Of a stretch of DNA of 64,000 bases, positions 23,975 to 33,384 are shown in pieces. Each line of letters starts with the position of its first letter. Within the stretch, counting starts at the first letter, position 1. The stretch is from PFJX01 sp031426815 (GTDB taxonomy: Bacteria; Pseudomonadota; Gammaproteobacteria; Burkholderiales; Thiobacillaceae). The position numbers and the translations under genes were made by a program. The stretch lies in contig JASJPG010000027.1 of assembly GCA_031426815.1 (NCBI GenBank), positions 1-64,000 on the forward strand. Direction: 5' to 3'. The notes beneath the pieces were generated by a model, which ran no database searches, was not told where the DNA came from, and worked only from the letters and a program-made list of their open reading frames with translations.

Positions 23975-25015
23975 ATGTTCGGACTTCTCCGCGGCTATTT
24001 TTCCACCGATCTTGCGATCGACCTGGGCACCGCCAATACCCTCATTTACGTTCGCGGCCGCGGCATCGTGCTGAACGAGCCCTCGGTCGTCGCTATCCGT
24101 CAGGAAGGCCTGACCGGCAAGAAAACCATCCAGGCCGTCGGCCTCGAAGCCAAGATGATGCTGGGCCGCACACCGGGCAACATCCAGGCCATCCGGCCGA
24201 TGAAAGACGGCGTCATCGCCGACTTCAACATCACCGAACAGATGCTGAAGTTCTTCATCAAGAAAGTGCACGACACCCGTTTGTTCCACCCCAGCCCGCG
24301 CATCATCATCTGCGTGCCCTCCGGCGCCACCCAGGTGGAGCGCCGCGCCATTCGCGAATCGGCCATCGGCGCCGGTGCGCGTCAGGTCTACCTGATCGAG
24401 GAGCCGATGGCGGCGGCGATCGGCGCCGGCATGCCGGTGGCCGAAGCGACCGGTTCGATGGTGGTCGATATCGGCGGCGGCACTACTGAAGTCGGCGTCA
24501 TCTCGCTGGGCGGCATGGTCTATTCCACGTCGGTGCGCGTCGGCGGCGACAAGTTCGACGAAGCCATCATCAATTACATCCGCCGCAATTACGGCATGCT
24601 GATCGGCGAAGCCACCTCGGAAATGATCAAGAAGGAAATGGGCTCGGCGTTCCCGGGTTCGGAAGTGCGCGAAATGGAAGTCAAAGGCCGCAACATGGCT
24701 GAGGGCATTCCGCGCAGCTTCACCATCACCAGCAACGAAATCCTGGAAGCGCTGACCGACCCGCTCAATACCATCGTCTCGGCGGTCAAGTCCGCGCTCG
24801 AACAGACCCCGCCGGAACTCGGCGCCGACATCGCCGACAAGGGCATGGTGCTGACCGGCGGCGGCGCCTTGCTACGCGATCTCGATCGCCTGCTGATGGA
24901 AGAAACCGGCCTGCCGGTGATCGTCGCAGAAGACCCGCTGTCTTGTGTCGTGCGCGGTTCCGGCCGTGCGCTGGAAGAAATGGATCGTCTTTCCACGGTG
25001 TTCACCAACGACTGA
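23975..25015 (+). CDS. mreB: Rod-shape-determining actin homologue MreB
   Basis: 346 residues. Cytoskeletal ATPase that positions the elongasome. The phosphate-1 loop IDLGTANTLIYV, the phosphate-2 motif VVDIGGGTTEVGVISLGG and the adenosine motif LTGGGALLRDLD are intact. First gene of the mreBCD-mrdA-rodA block, which is conserved in this order in most betaproteobacteria. Confidence 0.98.
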   Translation: MFGLLRGYFSTDLAIDLGTANTLIYVRGRGIVLNEPSVVAIRQEGLTGKKTIQAVGLEAKMMLGRTPGNIQAIRPMKDGVIADFNITEQMLKFFIKKVHDTRLFHPSPRIIICVPSGATQVERRAIRESAIGAGARQVYLIEEPMAAAIGAGMPVAEATGSMVVDIGGGTTEVGVISLGGMVYSTSVRVGGDKFDEAIINYIRRNYGMLIGEATSEMIKKEMGSAFPGSEVREMEVKGRNMAEGIPRSFTITSNEILEALTDPLNTIVSAVKSALEQTPPELGADIADKGMVLTGGGALLRDLDRLLMEETGLPVIVAEDPLSCVVRGSGRALEEMDRLSTVFTND

Positions 25016-25037
25016 TCCCTCCGTGAAGGAACGAGGC

Positions 25038-25094
25038 TGAAGGGAAAGGGTCAGTCCCTTCCCCGCTTCCTTGCCCCCGCACCCTTTCCCTTCA
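25038..25094. repeat. 14-bp perfect inverted repeat between mreB and mreC
   Basis: TGAAGGGAAAGGGT (25038-25051) and ACCCTTTCCCTTCA (25081-25094) with a 29-base loop. The right arm ends 8 bp before the mreC ATG, where no ribosome binding site is otherwise visible. Confidence 0.75.
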
Positions 25095-25102
25095 CGCCCG
25101 CC

Positions 25103-25981
25103 ATGTCTCCCGCCCCTCACGCCCCCCTGTTCGTTCGGGAGATGGGGCTGCCGGCTCGTTTCAGCCTGTATGTCCTGGTCTGCCTGTTCCTGTTGGCACT
25201 GGATGCCCGCTACGCCACTTTGTTTGGTCTGCGCGCGAGCCTCAACGCCTTCCTCCACCCGGCGCAGATCGTGCTCGCGCAACCGTGGGAATGGCTGCAA
25301 GGCGTCGGCCGCTTCTTCGTTTCGCATGGCGAACTGGTTGCCGAGAACACGCGTCTCAAACGGCAGCAGGAACTGCTCGGCGCCGGTATGCGCGATCGCG
25401 CCGCCATCGCCGCCGAAAACACGCAACTGCGTGGGCTGCTGGCGTTGCCGCCACGCCCCGGATACCGCATGTTGACCGGCGAAGTCATCGAAACCGTACC
25501 GGACCCCTTCGCCCGCAAAGTCATCATCAACCGTGGTGGCAGCCATGGTCTCGCCGAAGGCTGGCCGGTGGTCGACGCCGCCGGCCTGGTCGGCCAGGTC
25601 ACCCGGGTTTACCCGCTGACCGCCGAAGTCACGCTGCTGACCGATCGCGACCAGGGCGCGCCGGTGCAGAACCTGCGTAACGGCCTGCGCATCATCGTGT
25701 CCGGCCAGGGTTCCGACAACCTGCTGGAAGTCCGTTTTCTCGACATGCACGCCGATCTGCAACCCGGCGATCTGCTCTATACCTCCGGCATCGACGGCGT
25801 CTATCCGGCCGGCGTGCCGGTCGCGCGCGTGCTGAAAACGGAACCGCCGCGTCACACGCCATTTGCGCGCGCGCTGTGTCAGCCGCTCGGCGGCGTCGGT
25901 CGCTACCGTCACATGGCGGTCCTGGTGCCGCTGCCGAAGCCCGCTGCCGCCGTCCCTGCACCGGCAGTCAGATTGAAATGA
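25103..25981 (+). CDS. mreC: Rod-shape-determining protein MreC
   Basis: 292 residues. Bitopic scaffold linking MreB to PBP2: one N-terminal membrane segment (about 20-38), a coiled coil (about 70-105, AENTRLKRQQELL), then the beta-barrel periplasmic domain (PDPFARKVIINRGGSHGLAEG, YTSGIDGVYPAGVPVARV). No clear Shine-Dalgarno precedes the ATG; the segment upstream is the arm of an inverted repeat. Its stop overlaps the mreD start. Confidence 0.95.
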   Translation: MSPAPHAPLFVREMGLPARFSLYVLVCLFLLALDARYATLFGLRASLNAFLHPAQIVLAQPWEWLQGVGRFFVSHGELVAENTRLKRQQELLGAGMRDRAAIAAENTQLRGLLALPPRPGYRMLTGEVIETVPDPFARKVIINRGGSHGLAEGWPVVDAAGLVGQVTRVYPLTAEVTLLTDRDQGAPVQNLRNGLRIIVSGQGSDNLLEVRFLDMHADLQPGDLLYTSGIDGVYPAGVPVARVLKTEPPRHTPFARALCQPLGGVGRYRHMAVLVPLPKPAAAVPAPAVRLK

Positions 25982-26529
25982 TGATGAACACGCAACCGCT
26001 GCTGCCGCAAGGCGCCGAACTGACCCACCCGCCGACCCGCACCAAGGTCTTTGTCAGCCTGATCGTCGCCTTCGCGCTGACCTTGTTGCCCTGGATGGAA
26101 CAGATCCGTTGGCTGGTGCCCGATTTCACACTAATGGCGCTGCTCTACTGGAATATCCGCTCGCCGCGTCTGGCCGGCCTCGGTGTGGCGTTCAGCCTCG
26201 GCCTGCTCACCGATGTCGCCCGCGGCGTCCTGTTCGGCCTCAATGCGCTGGCCTATTGCGCCGCCACCTTCGTGGTGCTGCTGGTGCAGCGTCGCCTGGC
26301 CGGTTTCGATACGCCGCGCCAGACCCTGCAACTGTCGCCGATTCTGCTCGGCAAGGAAGCGCTGGTGCTGACTCTTGGGCTGATGCTGGGCCGCGGCACC
26401 GCCGACTGGCGCTGGCTTGCCGCCGGCGTCGTCGCAGTGGCACTGTGGCCATTCCTGGCCTGGCTGGTCGACCGGGTTACCGGGCGCGCCGTATCCGGCA
26501 CTCCGGCGAACCGGCAAGCGCCGTTATAA
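25978..26529 (+). CDS. mreD: Rod-shape-determining protein MreD
   Basis: 183 residues with about five membrane segments (IVAFALTLLPWMEQIRWLVPD at the first). The ATG at 25978 overlaps the mreC stop by 4 bp (ATGA). Two further in-frame ATGs follow at once, so the exact start is uncertain by two residues. Integral membrane partner of MreC in the elongasome. Confidence 0.93.
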   Translation: MMMNTQPLLPQGAELTHPPTRTKVFVSLIVAFALTLLPWMEQIRWLVPDFTLMALLYWNIRSPRLAGLGVAFSLGLLTDVARGVLFGLNALAYCAATFVVLLVQRRLAGFDTPRQTLQLSPILLGKEALVLTLGLMLGRGTADWRWLAAGVVAVALWPFLAWLVDRVTGRAVSGTPANRQAPL

Positions 26530-26566
26530 CCTGGCATCGGCTGTCGCCCGCCCCACCGCCGTGAGC

Positions 26567-28537
26567 ATGCTGCGCCTCATCAACCCGGAACAGGAGTTCC
26601 TGCGCTATCGCCGGCGTATGGAAATCGCCGGCTTCTTTGCCGCCGCCCTGTTTTTCGGCCTGTTCAGCCGTTTCGTCTGGCTGCAGATTGCCCAGTTCGA
26701 CCATTACCACGCGCTGGCGGAAAACAACCGCATCTCGCTGGTGCCGGCGCCACCCTCGCGCGGCGTCATCTACGACCGCCAAAGTATGGTGCTGGCCCAT
26801 AACTATTCCGCCAACACGCTGGAAATCACGCCCGCCAAGGCCGGCAAACTGGAGGAGACGATCAACCGCCTGGCCGAAATCGTCGCGATCGAAGCAGGCG
26901 ATCGCAAGCGTTTCAAGAAACTGCTCGCCGAGAGCAAGAATTTCGAAAGCATCCCGATCCGCAATCTTCTGACCGAGGAGGAAGCGGCCCGTTTCGCCGT
27001 CAATCGCTACCGCTTTCCCGGCGTCGAAATGAAAGCGCGCCAGTTCCGCCAGTACCCGTTCGGCGCCAGCTTTTCGCATGTGGTCGGCTACATCGGCCGG
27101 ATCGGCGAAAAGGACCAGGATCGCCTGATCGAAGCCGGTCTTGAGACCAACTACAAAGGCAGCGACCACATCGGCAAGCTCGGTCTCGAAGCCAGTTACG
27201 AAACCTGGCTGCATGGCCGTACCGGCATCGAAAAAGTGGAAACCGATTCCGGCGGCCGCGCCGTCCGTCTGCTTTCCCGCACCGCTCCGGTGGCCGGCCA
27301 CAACCTCTATCTGCATCTCGACGCCAAGCTGCAACAGGTGGCGGAAAAAGTCTTCGGCGATTATCGCGGCGCGCTGGTGGCGCTGGACCCGCGCAACGGC
27401 GGCGTACTGACCCTGGTGTCGAAACCGGGGTTCGATCCCAACCTGTTTGTCGACGGCATCGATGCCGCCACCTGGCGCGAGTTGAACGATTCGCTCGATC
27501 GCCCCCTGGTCAACCGCGCGCTGCGCGGCGTCTATCCGCCCGGCTCGACGATCAAACCCTTCATGGGGCTGGCCGGACTGGAACTGGGCGTCCGCAAACC
27601 CGGCGACACCATCGCCGATCCGGGCTATTTCAGCCTGCCCGGCAGCAGCCATCGCTATCGCGACTGGAAGAAGGACGGCCACGGCATGGTCGATCTGAAA
27701 CGTTCCATCACCATTTCCTGCGACACCTACTATTACGGCCTGGCGCAACAGATGGGTATCGAGCGCATGTCCGGCTTTTTGTCGCAATTCGGCTTCGGCA
27801 AGAAATCCGGCGTCGACCTGGATGGCGAGCTGTCCGGCCTGATGCCGACGCCGGAATGGAAGAAGAAGCGATTCAAACAACCCTGGTGGCCTGGAGAAAC
27901 CGTCGTTGCCGGCATCGGCCAGGGCTATGTGCTGACCACGCCGATGCAGTTGGCGGTAGCCACCATGGCGATCGCCAACGACGGCGTCATTTACAAACCG
28001 CAGTTGATCCGCGCCTGGCGCGATGCCGCCACCGGCAAGATGGGCTATGCCGCGCCGCAGATCATGGGGCGGATCAAGCTCAACCCGGAATTCCTGCGCC
28101 TGGTCAAAGAGGCGATGGTGGATGTCACCCTGCCCGGCGGCACGGCGTCCATTGCCGGCGCCAACACGCCGTATCAGTTCGCCGGCAAGACCGGCACGGC
28201 ACAGGTGGTCGGCATCAAGCAAGGCGCGAAATACGTGGAAAGCCAGGTTTCGGCGAGGAACCGCGACCACGCCTTGTTCATCGCCTTCGCGCCAGCGGAC
28301 AACCCCAAGATCGTCGTCGCAGTCATGGTCGAAAACGGCGGCCACGGCGGCTCGACGGCGGCGCCGATTGCACGCAAGGTGATCGATTACTGGCTGCTCG
28401 GCAAACTGCCCACGGTTTTAGCACCGCCGGAAGCCGCCAGCGAGGCCGAAGAAGTGGAAGATCACGGCCCGGCGGAAGAGCCTGCGCCTGACAGCGCCGC
28501 ACCCGTAACAGCTCCCACTCAGGCGAACCCGGAATGA
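26567..28537 (+). CDS. mrdA: Penicillin-binding protein 2 (elongasome transpeptidase)
   Basis: 656 residues. Cross-links peptidoglycan for cell elongation. An N-terminal membrane anchor (about 22-42) is followed by the PBP dimerisation domain and the transpeptidase domain with S327TIK, S384CD and K541TGT motifs. The C-terminal tail after about 620 is Glu/Ala/Pro-rich and probably disordered. The ATG at 26567 gives the family N-terminus MLRLINPEQEFLRYRRRMEI; a GTG two codons earlier is possible. It overlaps rodA by 4 bp. Confidence 0.97.
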   Translation: MLRLINPEQEFLRYRRRMEIAGFFAAALFFGLFSRFVWLQIAQFDHYHALAENNRISLVPAPPSRGVIYDRQSMVLAHNYSANTLEITPAKAGKLEETINRLAEIVAIEAGDRKRFKKLLAESKNFESIPIRNLLTEEEAARFAVNRYRFPGVEMKARQFRQYPFGASFSHVVGYIGRIGEKDQDRLIEAGLETNYKGSDHIGKLGLEASYETWLHGRTGIEKVETDSGGRAVRLLSRTAPVAGHNLYLHLDAKLQQVAEKVFGDYRGALVALDPRNGGVLTLVSKPGFDPNLFVDGIDAATWRELNDSLDRPLVNRALRGVYPPGSTIKPFMGLAGLELGVRKPGDTIADPGYFSLPGSSHRYRDWKKDGHGMVDLKRSITISCDTYYYGLAQQMGIERMSGFLSQFGFGKKSGVDLDGELSGLMPTPEWKKKRFKQPWWPGETVVAGIGQGYVLTTPMQLAVATMAIANDGVIYKPQLIRAWRDAATGKMGYAAPQIMGRIKLNPEFLRLVKEAMVDVTLPGGTASIAGANTPYQFAGKTGTAQVVGIKQGAKYVESQVSARNRDHALFIAFAPADNPKIVVAVMVENGGHGGSTAAPIARKVIDYWLLGKLPTVLAPPEAASEAEEVEDHGPAEEPAPDSAAPVTAPTQANPE

Positions 28538-29643
28538 TTCCACGCTTTCTCCGCCGCGCCGTCGGCAATCTGCTCAGCCACCTCGATGCTCCGCTCCTGG
28601 GTTTGCTCGCCCTGCTGCTGCTGGTCAGCACCACGGTCGTGTTCAGCGCCAGCGGCGAAAACAACGAACGATTGTTCTCGCACCTGAGCAACATCGGCGT
28701 CGCGCTCAGCGCCATGCTGTTGCTGTCGCACATTCCGCCGCAACGTCTGATGCAGTTCGCGCTGCCGGTCTACATCGTCGGCGTGCTGCTGCTGCTCGGC
28801 GTGACACTGTTCGGCGTCGTCGTAAACGGCTCACGGCGCTGGCTCGAACTCGGCATCACGCGCATTCAACCTTCCGAACTGATGCGTCTGGCCGTCCCGA
28901 TGATGCTGGCCTGGTACTTCCATTACAAACAGGAAACCCTGCGCGGCCGCGATTTCGCCATTGCCGCCTTGCTCTTGGCGCTGCCGGTCGGCTTCATCGC
29001 CAAACAGCCCGACCTGGGCACCTCGCTGCTGATCACCGCCTCGGGTTTCTACGTGCTGTTCCTGGGTGGCCTGTCCTGGAAAGTCATCGTCGGCGCCGCC
29101 ATCGCGGCAGGTTCGGCACTGCCGCTGGCCTGGAACTACCTGTTGCACGACTACCAGCGCCAACGTGTGCTGACCTTGATCGACCCGGCGTCGGACCCGC
29201 TCGGCGCCGGTTACCACATCATCCAGGCCACCATCGCGGTCGGTTCCGGCGGTGTCGCCGGCAAGGGCTGGATGGCGGGCACGCAGACCCATCTCGACTT
29301 TTTGCCGGAACGCAGTACCGACTTCATCTTCGCGGTGTTCTCGGAAGAATTCGGTCTGATCGGCAACCTGTTTCTGTTGCTGCTCTACGCCGCCATCATC
29401 TGGCGCGGACTGCTGCTGGCGGCCGGGGCCACCTCGCTGTTCGGCCGCCTGCTCTCGGGCGCCATCGTGCTGACTTTCTTCACTTACGCCTTCGTCAACA
29501 TGGGCATGGTGTCCGGCATTCTGCCGGTGGTCGGGGTGCCGTTGCCGCTGGTCAGCTATGGCGGCACCTCGATGCTGACCGTGATGGCCGGCTTCGGCAT
29601 CATCATGAGCGCAGCAACGCATAAAAAGCTTGTAAAAACATAG
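28534..29643 (+). CDS. rodA: Peptidoglycan glycosyltransferase RodA
   Basis: 369 residues, SEDS family, about ten membrane segments. Polymerises lipid II together with PBP2. Conserved segments: NGSRRWLELGITRIQPSELM, FLPERSTDFIFAVFSEEFG (the catalytic Asp loop follows the family pattern) and LPLVSYGGTSML. ATGA overlap with mrdA. Confidence 0.97.
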   Translation: MIPRFLRRAVGNLLSHLDAPLLGLLALLLLVSTTVVFSASGENNERLFSHLSNIGVALSAMLLLSHIPPQRLMQFALPVYIVGVLLLLGVTLFGVVVNGSRRWLELGITRIQPSELMRLAVPMMLAWYFHYKQETLRGRDFAIAALLLALPVGFIAKQPDLGTSLLITASGFYVLFLGGLSWKVIVGAAIAAGSALPLAWNYLLHDYQRQRVLTLIDPASDPLGAGYHIIQATIAVGSGGVAGKGWMAGTQTHLDFLPERSTDFIFAVFSEEFGLIGNLFLLLLYAAIIWRGLLLAAGATSLFGRLLSGAIVLTFFTYAFVNMGMVSGILPVVGVPLPLVSYGGTSMLTVMAGFGIIMSAATHKKLVKT

Positions 29644-29692
29644 CGTAAGAGAGCTACACTTACAGCAGTTTCTCAAGATTAGCGAGCGCGCC

Positions 29693-30943
29693 ATGTCTAG
29701 CCTCAAACGCAGTATCAGGACAAACCCGCCTGCCGCCCCGACCTTGCTGGTGTTGGCACTCGGCCTGGCCCTGGCCGGTTGCGCGGGTGTCGGCAGCAAA
29801 ACTGCCGATAACGACAAGAACGAACGCGCCACTACCGGCAATACCGCCGATGCCGGCAAACCGGTGATCCCACCATACAAGGGCGGTGGCTATTACAAGG
29901 ATGACGGTCCTGGCGCCAACACGCCCGACAACCTGGCTGCGATTCCCGATGCCGTACCGAAGCGGGAATCCCTGCACCGCTATGCCAACGATCCCTACAA
30001 GGTGCTCGGTCGCCGCTATATCCCGATCGCCGATACGGCCTCATACAAATCACGTGGACTCGCTTCCTGGTACGGCCGCAAGTTCCATGGCAAAGCCACC
30101 TCGATTGGCGAGTCGTACGACATGTATGCGATGTCTGCCGCCCACCCCACCTTGCCGCTGCCCAGCTATGCGCGCGTGACCAATCTGGAAAACGGCAAGA
30201 GCGTGGTGGTCCGCGTCAACGACCGCGGCCCGTTCCATCCCGGCCGCATCATCGACCTCTCCTACACCGCCGCCTACAAACTCGACATCCTGAAAGGCGT
30301 CACCTCGGTCGAAGTCGAGTCAGTCTCGCCGGACAGTGCGCCGACCTCTTTCGCCGCCCAGGCCGAGGAAGACCCCGCCGCCGGCGTCGAGCCGGTCGCA
30401 CAAGCTGAACCGATACCCGCCAGCCCGGGCAAGGCGATCTACCTGCAACTCGGCGCCTACAGCAACCCGGCCACCGCCGATGGCGTGCTGGCGCGTGCCA
30501 CCGCCAAACTGTCGAGCGACTTTCCTGGTGTCATGCGCCTGGAAAGCAACGGCCTCCATAAAATCCAGGCCGGTCCCTTCGCCAGCGCCGAGTCCGCCGA
30601 CCGCGCCGCCGCCTTGATCGAGCAGGATCTGGGCATCAAGACCTTCAGGGTCGTCGCCGAGGCCCCCGCCGCGACCACACCGGCCAGCCCACCCGCCAGC
30701 ATAGAACCCGCCGCCGGCCTCTATCTGCAACTTGCCGCCGTGTCCAGCCCGGATGCCGCGGAAGCGCTGGCCAGCCGGGTGAAAACGCGCTTCGGCGGCG
30801 AACTGCCCGGCCTGAACCAGCTCAACGTCGGCACCCTGTTCAAACTCCAGGCTGGGCCCTTCGCCTCGCTGGCGGATGCCGAGCGCATCGCCCTGGCTTA
30901 CCAGCAGGATTTCGGCGTCAAGCCGTATCGCGTCATCCGCTAA
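29693..30943 (+). CDS. rlpA: RlpA-family septal lipoprotein with two SPOR domains
   Basis: 416 residues. A lipobox LALAGCAG gives lipid-modified Cys28 or so. The RlpA double-psi beta-barrel (about 115-205) carries GLASWYGRKFHGKATSIGE and RVNDRGPFHPGRIIDLSY, with the acid and His residues of the lytic transglycosylase family. Two tandem SPOR domains follow: about 245-325 (YLQLGAYSNPATADGVLAR, IQAGPFAS) and about 342-416 (YLQLAAVSSPDAAEALASR, LQAGPFAS). E. coli RlpA has one SPOR domain; the pair here is a visible duplication. SPOR binds denuded glycan at the septum. Confidence 0.92.
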   Translation: MSSLKRSIRTNPPAAPTLLVLALGLALAGCAGVGSKTADNDKNERATTGNTADAGKPVIPPYKGGGYYKDDGPGANTPDNLAAIPDAVPKRESLHRYANDPYKVLGRRYIPIADTASYKSRGLASWYGRKFHGKATSIGESYDMYAMSAAHPTLPLPSYARVTNLENGKSVVVRVNDRGPFHPGRIIDLSYTAAYKLDILKGVTSVEVESVSPDSAPTSFAAQAEEDPAAGVEPVAQAEPIPASPGKAIYLQLGAYSNPATADGVLARATAKLSSDFPGVMRLESNGLHKIQAGPFASAESADRAAALIEQDLGIKTFRVVAEAPAATTPASPPASIEPAAGLYLQLAAVSSPDAAEALASRVKTRFGGELPGLNQLNVGTLFKLQAGPFASLADAERIALAYQQDFGVKPYRVIR

Positions 30944-30962
30944 GCGGAACTTATCGCAGCCT

Positions 30963-31001
30963 ACGCCGACCATACGGCGTACTGCGCAGCCGTCCGGCTG
31001 C
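30963..31001. repeat. Two small GC-rich hairpins between rlpA and dacC
   Basis: ACGCCG-ACCATA-CGGCGT and GCAGCCG-TC-CGGCTGC in tandem, a REP-like arrangement. No T-run follows. Confidence 0.5.
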
Positions 31002-31089
31002 AACCCCGCAGACAGCGAGCGTATGAAGTACTTCGCTTATCCTTCAGTTCTGTTTATTTCTCATTTTTATTTTGCGTACCTGCTTCCCC

Positions 31090-32229
31090 ATGCCGATGCT
31101 TCCTATCTTTCTGCTGTTTGCCTGTTCTGCCGTATTTGCCGGCGCCGCTACCGCCGCACTCCCCGTACCGCCCGCGCCGCAAATCGAAGCGCGCGCCTGG
31201 TTGCTGATCGACGCAGCGAGCGGTTTGCCGCTGGCGCAGAAAAATCCCGACGCCAAGGTCGAACCCGCCTCGCTGACCAAACTGATGACCGCTTACCTGG
31301 CCTTCAGCGCCATCAAGGAAGGCCGCCTGGCACTCAATCAGGCCTTGCCGGTGTCGGAAAAGGCCTGGCGCGCGGAGGGCTCGCGCATGTTCCTCGACCC
31401 GAAGAATCCCGCTGTGGTCGAGGATCTGCTCAAAGGCATGATCGTGCAGTCCGGCAACGACGCCTGCATCACACTGGCCGAGGCCATCGCCGGTTCCGAA
31501 GAAAGCTTTGTCGGAATGATGAACGGCATGGCGAAGAAACTCGGCATGAACAGCACCCACTACCTCAACGCCACCGGCCTGCCGCACCCGCAGCACGTCA
31601 CCACCGCGCGCGACCTGGCGCGCCTGAGCACGGCCCTGATCCGCGACTTCCCCGAGTTTTACAAGATCTATTCGATGAAGGAATTCGCCTACAACGGCAT
31701 CACCCAGCCAAACCGCAACCGCCTGCTGTTCATGGACCCCAGCGCCGATGGCGTCAAAACCGGGCATACGGACAGCGCCGGCTACTGTCTGATCGCCTCG
31801 GCCAAACGCGAAAATCGGCGTCTGCTGTCGGTCGTACTGGGCGCCAACTCCGACGCCGCGCGCGCGATGGAAAGCCAGAAACTGCTCAATTACGGCTTCC
31901 AGTTCTTCGAGACGGTAAAACTCTATCCGGCCAACCAGACGGTATCCGCGTTGCGCATCTACAAGGGCACCGCCAGCGAGGTCAAAGCCGGGTTCCCGCA
32001 TGACTTCCACGTCACCGTGCCGCGCGGCACCAGCAAGCGCATCAAGGCACAACTGATCACCCAGCAACCTTTGCTGGCACCGGTCGCACGCGGACAGCAA
32101 CTGGGTACGCTGCGCCTCACCGTCGACGCCGAGCCGGTCGGGGATTACCCGTTGCTGGCGCTGGAAAGCGTACCGGTCGCCGGCATCCTCGGGCGCGGCT
32201 GGGACAACATTTTGCTGCTGCTGAAATAA
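31090..32229 (+). CDS. dacC: D-alanyl-D-alanine carboxypeptidase (PBP5/6 type)
   Basis: 379 residues from the ATG at 31090; TTG at 31072 and ATG at 31096 are alternatives and none has a clear ribosome site. The signal peptide ends near ATAALP. Active-site motifs: S61LTK, SGND near 123, and KTGHT near 225. A PBP5 C-terminal beta domain and an amphipathic C-terminal anchor (GRGWDNILLLLK) follow. It trims the terminal D-Ala from pentapeptides in the periplasm. Next to a D-amino-acid transaminase gene, which fits D-Ala turnover. Confidence 0.94.
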   Translation: MPMLPIFLLFACSAVFAGAATAALPVPPAPQIEARAWLLIDAASGLPLAQKNPDAKVEPASLTKLMTAYLAFSAIKEGRLALNQALPVSEKAWRAEGSRMFLDPKNPAVVEDLLKGMIVQSGNDACITLAEAIAGSEESFVGMMNGMAKKLGMNSTHYLNATGLPHPQHVTTARDLARLSTALIRDFPEFYKIYSMKEFAYNGITQPNRNRLLFMDPSADGVKTGHTDSAGYCLIASAKRENRRLLSVVLGANSDAARAMESQKLLNYGFQFFETVKLYPANQTVSALRIYKGTASEVKAGFPHDFHVTVPRGTSKRIKAQLITQQPLLAPVARGQQLGTLRLTVDAEPVGDYPLLALESVPVAGILGRGWDNILLLLK

Positions 32230-32246
32230 GCTTTAATCGCCTGGCA

Positions 32247-33110
32247 ATGACCACCGTCTACCTCAACGGCCAGTTTCTCCCGCTGCAACAAGCATGTGTG
32301 CCGGTCATGGACCGCGGCTTCCTGTTTGGCGACGGCGTCTATGAAGTCATCCCGGTTTACGACCGCCGGCCGTTCCGTCTACATGAGCATCTGGCGCGCT
32401 TGCAGGCCAGCCTGGACGGTATCCGCCTGGACAACCCGCATCGCACGGCCGAGTGGGAAAACCTGATCGGCCAGATCGTCGCCAGCGCGGAATGGCCGGA
32501 TCAAGGCGTCTACCTGCAGGTCACCCGCGGCGCTGGACCACGCGACCATGCTTTCCCGAAGACCGTGCAACCAACGGTGTTCATCCTGCCGCTGCAACTC
32601 AGCCCGCCCTCCGCCGCAGCGGTCGAGCACGGCGCCAGCGCCATCACCGCAGTCGACAACCGTTGGCTGCGCTGCGATCTGAAAGTCACTTCGCTGCTGC
32701 CCAATGTATTGTTGCGCCAGCTTTCCGTCGACGCCGACTGCGCCGAGACGGTGCTGATCCGCGACGGCCAGCTCATCGAAGGCGCCGCCAGCAGCGTATT
32801 TGTCGTGCTCGATGGCGTCCTGCTCGCACCGCCCAAATCGAACCTGCTGCTGCCCGGCATCACCTACGACGTCGTGCTCGAACTGGCGGCGGCGGCGGGC
32901 GTTCCCTGCGACGTGCGCCCCATCGTGGAGACCGAACTGCGCTCGGCCGGCGAAATCTGGCTGACGTCTTCGACCAAGGAAATCCTGGCTGTTACCCGCC
33001 TCGATGGCCGCGTCGTCGGCGACGGTCGCCCCGGCCCGCTGTTTCGCCGCCTGCACGCCAGCTACCAAACCTTCAAACACACCGTCATGCGTGGAAAGGC
33101 CGCCCGATGA
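32247..33110 (+). CDS. dat: D-amino-acid transaminase (class IV)
   Basis: 287 residues. PLP-dependent fold-type IV aminotransferase: MDRGFLFGDGVYEVIPVYDRR at the N-terminus, the PLP lysine in RCDLKVTSLLPNVL, EGAASSVFVV and LLLPGIT in the cofactor region, and EIWLTSSTKEILAV at the end. D-Ala/D-Glu transamination is favoured over branched-chain activity by the RCDLKVTS motif and by the adjacent carboxypeptidase; a true ilvE is present at 38922. Its stop overlaps the next ATG. Confidence 0.9.
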   Translation: MTTVYLNGQFLPLQQACVPVMDRGFLFGDGVYEVIPVYDRRPFRLHEHLARLQASLDGIRLDNPHRTAEWENLIGQIVASAEWPDQGVYLQVTRGAGPRDHAFPKTVQPTVFILPLQLSPPSAAAVEHGASAITAVDNRWLRCDLKVTSLLPNVLLRQLSVDADCAETVLIRDGQLIEGAASSVFVVLDGVLLAPPKSNLLLPGITYDVVLELAAAAGVPCDVRPIVETELRSAGEIWLTSSTKEILAVTRLDGRVVGDGRPGPLFRRLHASYQTFKHTVMRGKAAR

Positions 33111-33382
33111 GCGAAGTTGCGAACAACGACACCCTGCTTGAATTCCCCTGCGATTTCCCGATCAAGATCATGGGCACGGCGGCAGACGACTTTGCCCGTC
33201 TGATGGTCGACATCGTGCTGCGCCACGCCCCTGACTTCGATGCCGCGCGCGTCGAAATGCGCGCCTCCTCCGGCGGCAAGTACCTGTCGGTGACCTGTAC
33301 CGTACGCGCCACCTCGAAACCGCAACTGGACGCGCTCTACCGCGAACTCACCGCGCATCCGCTGGTGAAAGTGGTGCTGTAA
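33107..33382 (+). CDS. ybeD: DUF493/YbeD family protein
   Basis: 91 residues, family length. LLEFPCDFPIKIMGTAADDF, GKYLSVTCTVRATSKPQLDALY and LTAHPLVKVVL are the family marks of this ACT-like small fold. It sits between dat and lipB, as in many proteobacteria. A regulatory role in lipoate supply is often suggested but is unproven. ATGA overlap with dat. Confidence 0.93.
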   Translation: MSEVANNDTLLEFPCDFPIKIMGTAADDFARLMVDIVLRHAPDFDAARVEMRASSGGKYLSVTCTVRATSKPQLDALYRELTAHPLVKVVL

Positions 33383-33384
33383 CC

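Noticed and set aside
26477..28345. 622-codon open frame antisense to mrdA
   Set aside because: Opposite a certain gene; it keeps open only because of GC-rich third positions.
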